Positions 21,882 to 34,094 of a stretch of 64,000 bases of DNA are shown here, piece after piece (positions within the stretch are counted from its first letter, which is position 1; every line of letters begins with the position of its first letter). A program made the translations under genes and the position numbers. Below the pieces are notes generated by a model, which was given only the letters and a program-made list of their open reading frames with translations, did no database searches and had not been told where the DNA came from. Where the stretch lies: contig OY970828.1 in assembly GCA_963853835.1 (NCBI GenBank), positions 1,727,501 to 1,791,500 of the forward strand, in the 5' to 3' direction. The stretch is from Calendula officinalis (lineage: Eukaryota > Streptophyta > Magnoliopsida > Asterales > Asteraceae).

Positions 21882-22499
21882 TGTCAGGATCGATTAACTA
21901 TAGACAAGTTAATAAACACCTTAGATCTAATTGATGATAGAAGTTGCAGCGGATCAACACTATATCAATAATTAAGAACAATGAACTGTAAGAACAATAT
22001 GCAAGAATATTAAGAACACAGTTTCACAAAAAGCTTCAATGTATATTATTGAGTTAACAATACACACGTACGTTTACAATTCGTAAGGAACATACTTATA
22101 GTAGTCCTTGAAGCTAAACTATTTACCCTAGTTATTCTAGGATTTGATTTACATCGAATTATAAAAATATACATTGATTTACATTCTATAACTATCTCTA
22201 CGAAGATCTCGGACTTGATATCTTCCAAAAACGCGTATCAGTATTAACTTCAATCACCAGTAGTAAATAAGTACCATCAGTAGTAAACTTGGTGATCAGT
22301 AGTAAGTCCATAATCAACGTCAGTAGTAACTACAATGATCAGTAGTATCTTCAATCTTCTCATGATCAGTAGTAACTTAGTTATAGTGAACACCAGCATC
22401 AACTTCATCAGTAATAAATGTTTCTGCCCCATCAGTACTAAATAAGATCAGTACTAACTGCAGCATCAGTAATAAGTTGATCTGTGTTTTGCTCCAACA
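21882..22499 (-). repeat. 5' LTR of the copia element
   Basis: 618 bp, same ends as 11067-11684 with one base difference found. It is followed by the second copy of TTGAT and then the rest of the SRK-1 last exon. Confidence 0.95.
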
Positions 22500-22618
22500 T
22501 TGATCTTAAAACTTCGGGTGGATTGCATGATTCGGCTAAAATTTCATCGATTAGTTCCATCGACCGGCCTTCGTTATATGCACACCATGCCTAAATATAA
22601 TGTATAATTTCATGGTTA

Positions 22619-22937
22619 TACTTCCTCCTATTCAAGTTAAGTGATACGTTGTTGATTTCACGGTTTTTGAGATAAAAGATTATAATGAGACTTATATTGG
22701 ATTAAATTAGATTGTTAGTGTGGGATAAGTCCAGCACATTTATAATAAAATGAGGTTAATGATGTTTAAAAGTAAACGTAAGGGTAAATAAGTCATTCTA
22801 CTATATTAAAGAAGATAGTTAACGGATGTGGGTCCCACTATCTTTTTTATTAAATAAGACAAATTATCAAAGTATATCACTTATTTTGATACACTTAAAA
22901 TGGAAAGTATGCCACTTATACTAAACAGAAGGAAATA
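22619..22937. mobile_element. Stowaway-like MITE in the last intron of SRK-1
   Basis: The ends TACTTCCTCCTATTCAAGTT and its weaker reverse (AGTATGCC..AACAGAAGGAAATA) resemble the terminal repeats of the MITE in intron 2 of SRK-2 and SRK-3. There is no coding capacity. The right end is degenerate, so the boundaries are approximate. Confidence 0.5.
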
Positions 22938-24079
22938 TGATTGTTAGAATACCGATCGAAGGAATATATGTTACTAGTGATCGAACTTACATGTCCGATA
23001 TGATTATTTTCATGCTCAGGATGAACGAATCCCCTATTTCTCTTCCCACTCACGATCTCCAATATCAAAACGCCATAGCTAAATACATCCGATTTTATTG
23101 AAAAAAGACCATCTAGTACATACTCGGGCGACATGTAACCACTGCAAGTAATATAATGTTTATAAGAGCAGTACCAATGAATTAAAATTAAGGAAAATGA
23201 AGTATATAGTTTGTGTGTGTGTGTGTGTAAAATGCTTACTGTGTGCCAACAACTCTTCGCGTTCTTGCTTGGGTCTCATTTCCTCCGACACTTCTAGCTA
23301 TGCCGAAGTCTGAGATCTTAGGGTTCATATCCAGATCTAGTAGAATGTTGCTAGCTTTAAGGTCTCGGTGTATGATTCTTAATCGTGAATCGTGATGAAG
23401 ATAAAGAAGTCCTCGAGCAATTCCTTTGATGATGTTGAAGCGCTTCGTCCAATCAAGTAGCATGCTTTTAGTTGTATCTACTCGAACGTGTACATTTTGT
23501 TATTTGGGAAGGTTTCAAATGCATTATATATAGAGTAAAGAGTAAAGATAAAAGATTCTTACTAAATATAAACGAGTTTAAGCTTTTATTTGGCATGTAC
23601 TCGTAGATTAATAGTTTCTCATATCCTTGTATGCAACATCCAAGAAGCTTCACAAGATTTCGGTGTTGAAGTCTTGAAACACAAATGACTTCATTCTTGA
23701 ACTCTTCGGTTCCTTGGTTGGAAGTCTTGGAGAGACGCTTAACCGCAATATCTAGCCCTTCTTCTAGCACACCCTGAAGATCGATCATCATTAATTTATA
23801 ATATGTGTGTAACTTCACAAACTTTAGAGCTAACCTTCATTTGTATTTTTTCTTTTAAACTACCAAAAATAGAAAATGTATCACTTATATTGAATCAAAT
23901 AAAATACCTTGTAAACCGGTCCAAATCCACCCTCTCCGAGTATATTGTCGGTTGAGAAACTGTTAGTGGCAGTTGATATTGTAGAGAAGGTGAACAATGG
24001 TAATTGAAAGTCTTCTTCCTTGTTTTTTGAGACATGCAATGACCCCCCTATTCATCCAAAATACAACAAACTTCAAATC

Positions 24080-24235
24080 AAGAGAATCTTTTTTTAATAT
24101 TCATTTATTTAGTGTACATTTTTTTGAAAATCTTAATTACCTAATTTCCACTTATGTACATGACGGGACTTGAACCCCTAACCTCAAGGTTGTGAGGCAA
24201 ATACCATACCGATAAGCCAAAGACACTTTAATTAA
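24080..24235 (-). mobile_element. tRNA-derived SINE-like sequence in SRK-1 intron 2
   Basis: On the minus strand an A-box-like TGGCTTATCGG and a B-box GGTTCAAGTCC lie about 35 bp apart, within a tRNA-like head without a cloverleaf. An A/T-rich tail follows. This is the organisation of a plant SINE. Target duplications were not identified. Confidence 0.4.
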
Positions 24236-27156
24236 TTTATTTATAGTACATAAATTTGTGTTTAAGGTAGTCTTTAATTTTTATATAATTATAAAAGACA
24301 AATCTTAACCATTAATCAATAATAATTAGTCAAGATTAATCACATATTTTATATGAGTATTTTGGTCATTTGACACTCATATAATTTATAGCGAACTTAA
24401 ACAGTTTTCTTACCTTCCGCCATTGGTTGCACAAGATTCTTTTTTGTCCGTACATACCACAACCATGCAGAGATGATGCCTATGAGAAGAACCCCTGGAA
24501 TGATAACTAGCAATTCGATTTTAGTGTTCGCTCCTCTCTTCTTTCTGGAAGTCGATGGAGCCACTGTATGATAATAGCATGACAATAATGTTATATTGAG
24601 ACATGTAAGAACATGTGGCCTATGAGTTGGATTTGATCTCTATAATCAGAAAATCCTAAATTTAATTCAGGACTATCAAATTCTGACACGACACGATAAA
24701 ATTCCATGAAACGAAACGAAATTAGAACAAAATCGAGTAAAACAAAGACAAAGTCGTTTCGTGTTTGGGTTCATAAATTAACACGAAACTGGCACCATAG
24801 TTGTAATTTTGGAAACATTTAGTAGTAATTAATGTATATTTTGTCGCGAATTGTCGTGTTTATCGAGTTTTAAGCATGTATAAAGTAAGCAATTCGATAT
24901 TTTTGTTATTTATCTAGTGTTGTCTTGTTTGTCGTGTTTCTCGTTTTTTAATTGGGCCGTGTTCGTGGTAGCAACCAAAAACACGACTTCGTGTCATGTC
25001 GTGTTTGGTTGAAAAAATAGAATTCGCGTAGTGTCGTGTTGCCAAAAAAAACGAAATGATGACACGATTTGACAGTTGTAGTTCCATCCATAGGAGCAAA
25101 ATGATTCACCCAAACCGATTATAGGCTAGTCGCAAAACAAGTCAAAACTCATGTTAAAATAATATAAAAAACATTGTAAAAGAAATGATACTTTTTTACC
25201 TAATTCGGAGGAAGCCATTCTTACAAATATATCCATACCGCCACTACTCCCTTGGGGAAACACTCGGGTGTCCACAAGGTCACCGAACCAAAGCAAGCAA
25301 CCACTAGTATCCGGAACCGTATAAGCCATACAAGTACAATTCTTCAAGCATTTTGCTTCACATTCACCCAAACTCATGCTCATGTTAAACCAACTAGTCT
25401 CGGTATCGGGCAATTTTACATTCGTATACTTGATAAACCCCTCGGATCCGTTTTTGCAATCCAACGGTGTTCGTCGAACACAACCATCCGACCAATCAGT
25501 CGTTTCCCATCTCTTTGGATTTCGTGGCACGAATCTTTTATCGTCCAAACAAGCACAAGATTGTGAGACCGAAAAAATGCTGCAGCTTCCGTAGTTACCA
25601 CATATATTATAATTATCGCATATATCTCGCGGAAATCGCATGCTATATTGCCATTTCTTTGTATCTTCCATCCACACAACACTTTCTAGCAGCCCGGAAG
25701 AATTCATCGTGACCCGTGTTAAGATCGAAGTGTTTTCAAGAACATAAGTAAAAGACACCTCATTTTTTACAATAATTGTATGCCATACAAAGGTTAAGCT
25801 CTTGTTGAACTGAGAAATCCCGGAAAAGCGTTGATTGCTCCATGGGTCGCCCCGGTAAACCACCGATGCACCTTGTCTTAATTTAGTTTCCGGATAACCA
25901 CTCTTATCAGCGATCCATTTGAATTGACCCGACCCCGGATCTTGACTACTTTTCCAAGATGTTAGGCTCCATTCGATGCCCGTTAAGTAATTATTCCCGA
26001 TCTTCATTCCTGGCAGTTGAGTGTCAGTTGGATAATCAAAACTCTGCCAGATCACCTTCTCTTGTTGGTCTACCAAAACTAGGTTTCCATTGTCGTGAAG
26101 CTTTGCGGTTGCGTTTCGTGATGTTATCGTTGTGTTAACGTTAGATGACCAAACTATGTGTGTATTGTTCGAGAGGACGAGAATTCCGGGATGCGCGATC
26201 TTTAACACAAGCGGTGATGCAACGGGGATCGGTTGGTCTCTGTTGGCCACCCAAACCACCGTTTTAACCGAGACTTTTTTGTACCAAATACCGAGAAATC
26301 TGTTTTCAGATTTCTCGGGCTGGAAAAATCCGAGTACGAAAATTCCCCTCTCGGATACCAATGTGTCTTCATTCTTCAAGAACTGTGAATCTGAAATGCT
26401 TTCAAGTTCAACACCGTGGATTTTTTGAAATAAAAGGAAAGAAAAAAGAAGAAATATGGCTACTCCCTCCATATCAAGAACCTAGTAAATTGTAGCGAAC
26501 AGATAATGGTTTAGTTCTTCTAATTTCAATATTTAACATCATATTGTAAATTAAATACATAATTATGTTAAGGATTCTTTAATTTAAACTATGTTTTATT
26601 ACTAAATTAATATTGTATGGCCTGGCATAATTGGGTTGACTATTGGCGGCCTAGTGTAATTACCATGACAACATATTATATACAAGGATTTAAGCGTTTA
26701 CTTTTATTGTTAACTAAAAAAAGGTTAAGGTGTAATACATCATGACATCATGCAAAACCTATTAGATTTGTTTTTGCGTCATAATTAAGTAATAATTTAG
26801 ACGAAATGCGTTTCATAACTTGTGTATAGCGACAACATTATATAAAATATTCAATCATACAACAATAGAAAAACAATATATATCCAAAACCTGCTACCAA
26901 ACACCCTCGCATTAAATAGAACATATCCGTCCAAATCCTATCTTAGATTCTTAGGTAAGACCTTAACGATATATATAAGATAAGGAATTAAATTTTGGAC
27001 ACGTATAAGCGTTCCACAAATAGGAATGGTATATAACGTAACTTTCCACATATTAAAAAATATATATAATAAGAGATGCGTTTAAATTATTCATTAACTT
27101 TTTTTAGTCTCAAAGAATACAACACAATCATTAATCAATAATAATAAATAATCATG

Positions 27157-27639
27157 ATTAATTATATATTTTATACATATGGAAGTATTTTGGTCATTTG
27201 ACACTCAGCTATTTTTATTTTTATTTTTGATAATGACAACCCTTATCATAAGACGTGTGTTAGAAACTTATATACTAGCATATAACCATCTCCTTAATTT
27301 TTGGGTTTACTTTATTATATAAATTTTTATGCACTTAAAGACAATGTTTAGGGCTGTCATTATCAAACCCTTAATAAATGCTATTAATTTTTATTTCATT
27401 TTTTTTGGTTAAAAAAATTCATGTGATAATCACATATGATTGTATACTTGATCAAGTATACAATCACATGAGAGTACACAAAAAATATCCCATGTGATTA
27501 AATATATAATCATGTGTGATTATCACATAATATTGTTTTTTTTACAAAAAGTTAATAATAATTAATAAAAATTGGGTTAGAATTTATGTGAGTATCAAAT
27601 GACCAAAATATACATCCATGTATAAAATATGTGATTAAT
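27157..27639. mobile_element. Inverted-repeat (MITE-like) element with central palindrome
   Basis: Arms of about 50 bp at 27157-27207 and 27589-27639 are reverse complements with some mismatches and contain ATTTTGGTCATTTGAC. The interior holds a perfect 30 bp palindrome at 27437-27466 (left half TGATTGTATACTTGA). A relative of one arm is found in SRK-1 intron 2 near 24340-24385. The family is not identified. Confidence 0.55.
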
Positions 27640-28584
27640 GAGTAGAAAGATAAGTATGAATAACTGGTAGAAAGCAATACCATTATTCATTTAGTATTTA
27701 TGATACATTATACTACATGTAAATAGTGTACACATGTCAAAATATTTAAAAGATACAAAATAAATATCATAAAGAATTAAAAGAAAATATTTTCAAATAA
27801 TTTTAGTACCTTTAGATCTCAAAACCTATAAAAAATTTCATACTATTTTATTATTTACCTAATTTTTTGACAAATAACCTGTTTTTCCTGTTCGACTGGC
27901 CGGTTAAACCCCATTTTTATGACATATCGGTTGTTTCCGATCGAGTTATAACCACCACTCTAATCCGCTTATTCCGATTGTTTACCCTCCTATTTTCAGG
28001 TTCGCCCGGATTTTTAAAACATTATGCGAGTTTAACCACCACTGTGTCATGGCCCAACCAATCATGGCAAGCCTGCAAGGAGCATCGGTTTTATTTTATC
28101 CTGATTAGGCCTTGGCCCAAGATTTAAGTTAAATACCCACTCATGAGTGATGAGACCACACTTCTTTTAATCTAACTCTGGGCCTCCAAATTAAGTTGTT
28201 ATCTTGCTGTTCAGAAATATATAATTAAAAAAGCCCACACATTAATAAAACTGTGCCACAGGTATCGACCTTTGAATTTCGAAACATAATTACGAACACA
28301 TATTATCAAAACTTTGAAAATTGATTTGTTTGATTCAGGTGATTTTGATTTCTTGATTTTGATTATGAGTATTATTACGATTTATGAATTTATCGTGTAT
28401 GAATCAATAATTTAGTGATTGGGTTGTTGTTCCAATTTTTCCGTAATTTAAAACTAAAATCAAGTACCATCGATGTCCAAGAGTAGTAGCCTATGACTTA
28501 CGCTAGCTATGGTGAACCAGATATTAACGCGACAATGCCAATATCAAACATTAAAATTGGATGCGGTCCGCTTTTTGTATAATA

Positions 28585-28586
<2 letters not shown>

Positions 28587-28681
<95 letters not shown>
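28587..28681. repeat. TTA trinucleotide microsatellite upstream of SRK-2
   Basis: About 31 uninterrupted TTA units. The corresponding places upstream of SRK-3 (about 43641) and SRK-4 (about 58619) have only four or five units. An open frame of tyrosines across it is an artefact. Confidence 0.95.
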
Positions 28682-29036
28682 AGTATTTGTATTTATGTCT
28701 ATCATTTGTGCTTACTCATGTGCCTACCAATTTGATCATGACAAGTGTCAAAATCAAAAGGTGATATGAAGAGAGAATTAGTAGATGACACATGTTAAGT
28801 TTAAAAGTGAATAGATATATGACCAGGTAGCTACAAATGTAGACATAAATATCATTTCTCTATTATTATATTATTATTATAATTATGTACTATTATTATT
28901 GTACGAGATGAAATTTCTAACACGAAAATAGATGTATCTAAATGAATGGACCTTAAGACAAATCGTGTCTCATATATTTTCCATGATTCACTAGCAATAT
29001 AAAAATACCGAATAATTGTAGAAAGTAAGGTATAGT

Positions 29037-29117
29037 ATGCTCTCAAGTCTCAATGGAGGGAGCCATTATATTCATTTTCTTTTATTTATTTTCGTTTCAC
29101 AAAATCCATGCAGCTGA
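29037..29117 (+). promoter_or_regulatory. Upstream ORF overlapping the SRK-2 start
   Basis: An ATG 16 bases before the SRK-2 start opens a 26-codon frame that ends at a TGA inside the coding region, out of frame with it. In SRK-3 and SRK-4 the same ATG is in frame (Met-Leu-Ser before the usual start), because SRK-2 has seven extra bases (GTCTCAA). It could lower SRK-2 translation (inference). Confidence 0.6.
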
Positions 29118-32100
29118 ACTCACCACCATTTCAGGTTCACAGCCCTTGAAAGATGGAGCCACGTTGGTCTCCGAGACCGGAACCTTCGAGCTCGGATTTT
29201 TCAGGCCAGATGGCTCGGAGAACAAGTATCTTGGTATTCGGTACAAGAAAATATCCGTTAAAACGGTGGTTTGGGTTGCTAATAGAGACCGCCCGCTTGC
29301 CGGTGTATCACAACTTATGTTAACGGTTTCTGATCTCGGAAACCTCGTACTCTACAATGATACCCGCATGATTTGGTCGTCCAACACGACGATGATATCA
29401 AGAAACGCAACTGCAAAGCTTCACGACACCGGGAATCTAGTCTTGGTAGGCCGAGACGAGAAGGTGATCTGGCATAGTTTTGATTATCCAACTGACACAC
29501 TTCTGCCAGGAATGAAGCTTGGGAGAGATTACTCAAGGGGAATCGAATGGCAACTATCATCATGGAAAAGTAGTCAAGATCCCGCCCGAGGCGAATTCAT
29601 GTGGGGACCGGTCGCACGTGGTTACCCCGAAAGCAAACTAAAAGAAGGCTCGATGGTTAAATTTCGGGGTGGAGCATGGCGTAATCAACGTTTCACCGGG
29701 GTTTCCATATTTAGTAAGAACCTAACGTTTTGGTACGATGTTGTAATTAACAAAACCGAGGTGTCTTTCGGTTATAATCAAGAAGATAGTCCTGTTCTAT
29801 CAAGGGTCACCTTAAACTCCTCGGGTGATCTAGTAAGTTCGGCATGGGTAGAAGACGGTGGTTCAACGTGGAAGGTTGTTGTGTCGTTTCCGAGAGACGT
29901 ATGCGATAGATACAACATTTGTAGTGCTTATGCTAGTTGCAACCTTAATATGATCCAACAATCTTGTGATTGTCTCGATGACAAAAAATTCGTGCCAAGA
30001 AACGAAAAGGGGTGGGAAACGGCTGATTGGTCGGGTGGTTGTGTTAGGCGGACACCGTTGGCCGATTGCAAAAACGGATCCGACGGGTTTATCAAGTACA
30101 CTAATATAAAATTTCCGGACACCGAGAATACCGGGTATAACATGACAATGAATTTGAAAGAATGTGAGGCAAAATGCTTAGAGAATTGTAGTTGTATGGC
30201 TTATGCAATCCCAGATGCAAGCTTTGAAGGAAGGGGTTGCTTGCTTTGGTATAATGATCTCATAGATCTCAGAGTACTTCCAGAAGGCCAAGGAGGTAGA
30301 GATATTTTTGTAAGAATGGCTTCCTCTGAATTAGGTAAAAATTCATTAAAAAAATCGTTTGTAGTATTGTGGATTACATGTTTGCAAATTTAAAGTTGTT
30401 GCTATGCTAATATCATACAGTTTCACAATCAAGTCTCGAAAACAAGGGCGGCGGAGCGAACATAAGAATCATATTGATTGTAATCTTTTTGGGACTTCTT
30501 CTCATAGGCATCGGTATTATATCGGTTTGGTTTGTACGGAGAAAAAGGAATCATATTGATGCAAATGACTTTCGTGATTTCGACACTAATGTCTCGAAGC
30601 ACCATGAAGAAGGCATGGAGCTACCGTTATTTAGCTTCGCGACAATAGAAACCGCCACTGCAAGCTTTTCTCCGGATAGTAAGATTGGAGAGGGTGGATT
30701 TGGACCGGTTTATAAGGTAATACTAATTTTTAATTTGCATGTAATTAAGCATGCCACTTAATTATACTTAAAGATATAAATGGAAGTTACCTAGTTTATA
30801 AATCAGAGGGCCCCGAGAGTTTTTTCAGGGCCCTAGGTGAATATTAATTTTGGGCCCCTATCATAAATGTAAAACTAAATACTTCCTCTGATTCAAAATA
30901 AGTGCTACACTTTTACTTTCACGATTTTTGATGCAAAATATTGTAATAGAGATTATGATAGATTAAAAGGATAATTAGTCAAGAAGGGCCAACTATAATC
31001 TTTGTATTTATTGAAGAAAGAGAAGGAAAAGAATAATTAATGATGTTTAATAAAGTTAAGTAAGGATAAAATGATAATTTTATATACAAAAACTTACCAA
31101 ATAAGGAAAGTGTAGCACTTATTTTGAATCACTCATATAAGAAAAGTGTATCACTTATTTTGAATTGGAGGAAGTATCAACTTATTTTTCCGATCGCCTT
31201 CACATTTGCATAAAAAGTTGAACATAAAAAGTTGATAAACTTTGACTTACTTAAAAAATAATGAAGGATTTGAAAATTATAGGCCCCCAATTTAATATTT
31301 TGCAATAGGCCCGAGACTACAATTTATGCCCTTAGGGCCGACACTGTTTTTAATTTGTAATTTGTATAGTTTTTCACATTGCAAATTGTAATATTCAGGG
31401 TCGGCTAGAAGAAGGGCAAGAGATCGCGGTTAAGCGTTTATCCAAATACTCAAGCCAAGGAGTCGATGAGTTCAAGAACGAAGTCATTTGCATTTCAAAA
31501 CTTCAGCACCGGAATCTTGTGAAGCTCCTCGGTTGTTGCATACAAGGAGACGAGAAGTTGTTGATCTATGAGTACATGCCAAATAGAAGCTTAGATTCAT
31601 TTGTTTTTGGTAGGAATTACATATAAAACTACATAATTTCAAGTATTTGTTCTGAATCAACATATGTTACATTCAGATAAAACAAAAAGCGCGCTTCTTG
31701 ATTGGACAAAGCGCTTCAACATAATCAACGGAACTGCACGAGGACTTGTTTATCTGCATCAAGATTCGCGATTAAGAATCATTCATAGAGACCTAAAAGC
31801 TAGCAACATCCTACTAGATCAGGACATGAACCCTAAGATATCCGACTTCGGCATAGCTAGAAGTTTTGGAGGAAACGAAACCCAAGCAAACACGGAAAGA
31901 GTTGTTGGCACATAGTAAGCCATGGCAACTAACTTGTCATTATTTTTATCTTTAATTCATTAGTCTTTTCTTATTAGTATAATCATGATCAATGCAGCGG
32001 TTACATGTCCCCAGAGTACGCCTTAGATGGTATTTTCTCGATAAAGTCAGATGTATTTAGCTTTGGCGTTTTGGTGCTTGAGATCGTGAGTGGCAAGAGA

Positions 32101-32575
32101 AATAGGGGTTTCATCCAACCCGAGAACGACAATAATCTCATCAGACATGTAAGTTCACTAGTCATGATATAAACTACTTGTTTAATCACTCGTAGAGATT
32201 GACAAATTATAATCATAATCTGAACATAAGTATTGATTAACTAATAATCTAAATTTGCACTATATTTAGACATGGACTCTATACAATGAAGGCAGGTCAA
32301 TGGAACTACTAGATTCAAGTTTAGCCGAATCATGCAATCCACCCGAAGTTTTACGATCAATCCAACTCGGGTTATTATGTGTTCAACAAAACGCGATTGA
32401 CAGGCCAAATATGCCATCGGTGATTATGATGTTGGGCGGTGAAAGGCCGTTGCCGCCACCAAAGCAGCCGGCATTCTTCATGGAAAGGGACTTACTTGTT
32501 GCCGACTTTTCTTCAAGCACTTATGCAGGTGGTTCAGTCAACGGTATAACGGTTACGGATGTAGTTGGTCGGTAG
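29053..32575 (+). CDS. SRK-2: G-type lectin S-receptor-like serine/threonine kinase
   Basis: Six exons: 29053-30334, 30421-30716, 31399-31609, 31677-31914, 31998-32148 and 32270-32575, 827 codons plus stop. The frame is open through every junction. Signal peptide at residues 1-20, B-lectin about 25-150 (TVVWVANRDRP), S-locus glycoprotein domain about 200-310, cysteine-rich EGF/PAN region about 310-425, membrane helix near 444-466 (LIVIFLGLLLIGIGIIS). The kinase from about 515 has GEGGFGPVYK, catalytic Lys in AVKR, HRDLKASN, DFG and MSPEYA. The C-terminus ends TVTDVVGR. It is predicted to sit in the plasma membrane and signal to the cytoplasm. The intron that separates helix and kinase exons in SRK-1 is absent. 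A 12-base stretch in exon 2 coding LMVEGKHL-like residues in SRK-3/4 is shortened here. Ligand unknown. Confidence 0.92.
30880..31176. mobile_element. Stowaway-type MITE in SRK-2 intron 2
   Basis: 297 bp including flanking TA dinucleotides. Terminal repeats TACTTCCTCTGATTCAAAAT and, reversed at the right, the same with GGAGGAAGTA. SRK-4 has the empty site with a single TA, which confirms an insertion of the TA-targeting Tc1/mariner class. Confidence 0.8.
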
Positions 32576-34094
32576 AAATTTTAGGCCCACGTTAAATTAT
32601 TGTAATTAATTTGCATGTGACCGTCACACTCGGGGTAACCATGGTCATAGGGCATGGAATTATTGTACATATGTGTGGTTTGTTTAAAAGCTAATTAATA
32701 TTTTGTCAAAAGGACGTGGTCCCAAATTTATGGCAAGGCATACCGTGATCATATGGCGTTGAAATAATATTATAAATTTCACATGTTCAATTATTTTATT
32801 TTTTTCTATGTAAACATTGCAAGATGATTAGAGAAAGATTCATATATAAAAATGATAATATATAGTTAGTGTGGTAATTACCGAAGCTTCTGATGAACTA
32901 CTGAAGTTTAACAATCTAGTTCACCTTAGCAAGTTTAGATGAGTCATTTTACACTTGATTTTTAATTATTTATTATACGAAAAAAATTGTCTTTCAAGCA
33001 TATACTTCTTGTCCTACTCATATATGTACGTATGAATGTATAATCTCTTAGATTATAGTGGTTTCTCCCAAGAAATGAAATTTTTGTCTTTGAAGCCTAT
33101 ACTTGTCTTTTGGTATATGTAAAGATGCATAGCGCGAATTTTTTTAATAATGCTCCCATGAAAAAATGGACTATAAAATTTCCTCGGAATTTATTTATTA
33201 TACAAACAGAGAGAAAAAATGGATTACAAAAGAAGGCGAGAAAAGTCGATCTCAGTGACCTAAAAAGGGAGTTTTTGATTCATGTAGATTCAAGCTCAAA
33301 TTGCTCGAAAGTACTCGATTCATTGGAAACCATGATAAATTAAGTAAAATTTGATCTACTCTCAATTTGAGATCTTGACAAAGTTCAATTAATAACAAAA
33401 AAAAATACTTTTAAGAAAAAAGTTGATTAAAAAAAGAATTAATGTAGTATAAAAACACACATGTATAAATTACGCTATTATTAATGTAATATTATGAAGG
33501 TTAAAAATCTGATGAGAGTTTTGGATTTTAAAATTGAACTTTGAGTTTTCTTTATTAAAAAAGAGAAAGATTTATAAGTGAACATCCCACATGAGCCCAC
33601 ATCGGTGAATGGATGAATGCCCTACATAAAAATAACCAAACCTGTAAGTTTTTCATCTTCAAATTAACTACTATACTAATGGGCTAATAAATACATACCA
33701 TAAAATACTAATGGGCTAAAACCGGGCCAAGCAATTACAAACAACAACATGGATATAGATGATACTTTGAGATCCTTAATTTGTTCGCATAATATGTTGG
33801 GCTTGTTTCATAGACTATATGTTTATCAAAGAAATCCGGTTGTATCCTTCTTGGTCAGTAATATGGGAAAAAATCGTGATCCGGAATCGGTTTTCAACAT
33901 CGGCTCGGATACGAATCTACTTGAGCGGGGTTGGTTTAAGAGAAATGATATTTGTTCATACTTTTTCTTTCTACCTATAAGCTTACTCACTTCTAAACTT
34001 AATATGTGCCATCTACTAATTCTTTTTATTTATATCATCTTTTGATTTTGACACTTGTCATAATCAAAATGAGTAGGTTTATGATAGGAGGAAA
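32576..34094. other. SRK-2 3' flank, no further gene recognised
   Basis: The first kilobase, up to about 33610, is also present after SRK-3, after SRK-4, and twice as orphan copies (39718 and 54696). A 98-codon frame at 33749-34045 starts MDIDDTLRSLICSHN but matches no family I know. Its copy after SRK-3 differs by one residue (Pro/Leu), so it is probably chance. Confidence 0.55.

Larger units (their letters stand above)
11067..22499 (-). mobile_element. Ty1/copia retrotransposon, SIRE/Maximus-like, full length
   Basis: An 11,433 bp element with 618 bp LTRs and a 5 bp target duplication TTGAT (11062-11066 and 22500-22504). Minus-strand order: 5' LTR, primer-binding site, gag, protease-integrase-reverse transcriptase-RNase H, a spacer, an extra 3' ORF, purine tract, 3' LTR. 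I found one difference between the LTRs (T at 11667, C at 22482), so the insertion is very recent. Gag has an in-frame stop, gag and pol are in different frames, and the extra ORF is broken, so this copy may not be autonomous. The extra ORF after pol and the copia domain order suggest the SIRE/Maximus lineage (inference). Confidence 0.93.
10847..26472 (-). pseudogene. SRK-1: G-type lectin S-receptor-like kinase split by a copia element
   Basis: Seven exons on the minus strand: 25200-26472, 24414-24563, 23908-24047, 23563-23773, 23240-23477, 22991-23141 and a last exon in two pieces, 22500-22590 and 10847-11061. All donors and acceptors are GT-AG and the phases agree. Without the insertion it would encode about 822 residues. 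Exon 1 has a signal peptide, a B-lectin domain (TVVWVANRDQP), an S-locus glycoprotein domain and a cysteine-rich PAN domain. Exon 2 has a membrane helix (LLVIIPGVLLIGIISAW). The kinase shows GEGGFGPVYK, VKR, HRDLKASN, DFG and MSPEY. The C-terminus ends ITQLDPR. Such receptors bind cell-surface ligands in defence or self-recognition (family knowledge). The 11.4 kb element lies in the codons after PPEVLRS in the last exon, so the chain would lose the end of the kinase unless the element is spliced out. No other disabling change was seen. Confidence 0.88.
26473..29052. promoter_or_regulatory. Shared upstream region between divergent SRK-1 and SRK-2
   Basis: A 2.6 kb AT-rich interval between the two start codons. 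It contains an inverted-repeat element (27157-27639), a TTA microsatellite (28587-28681), and from about 27780 a segment also present upstream of SRK-3 and SRK-4. Both promoters must lie here, but no individual box could be assigned with confidence. Confidence 0.5.

Noticed and set aside
11067..22499. Treating the copia extra ORF as a host enzyme gene
   Set aside because: Database names for similar proteins in related plants appear to be misannotations. The ORF lies inside the LTRs in the position of the SIRE-type third ORF.
24150..24235. Possible tRNA gene
   Set aside because: A and B box-like sequences are present but a cloverleaf cannot be formed; better explained as a SINE head.
28561..28764. 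67-codon frame with a long tyrosine run
   Set aside because: Direct translation of the TTA microsatellite.
33749..34045. 98-codon frame between SRK-2 and the gypsy LTR, repeated at 48727
   Set aside because: No family match, no splice or promoter evidence; the second copy is explained by the segmental duplication.
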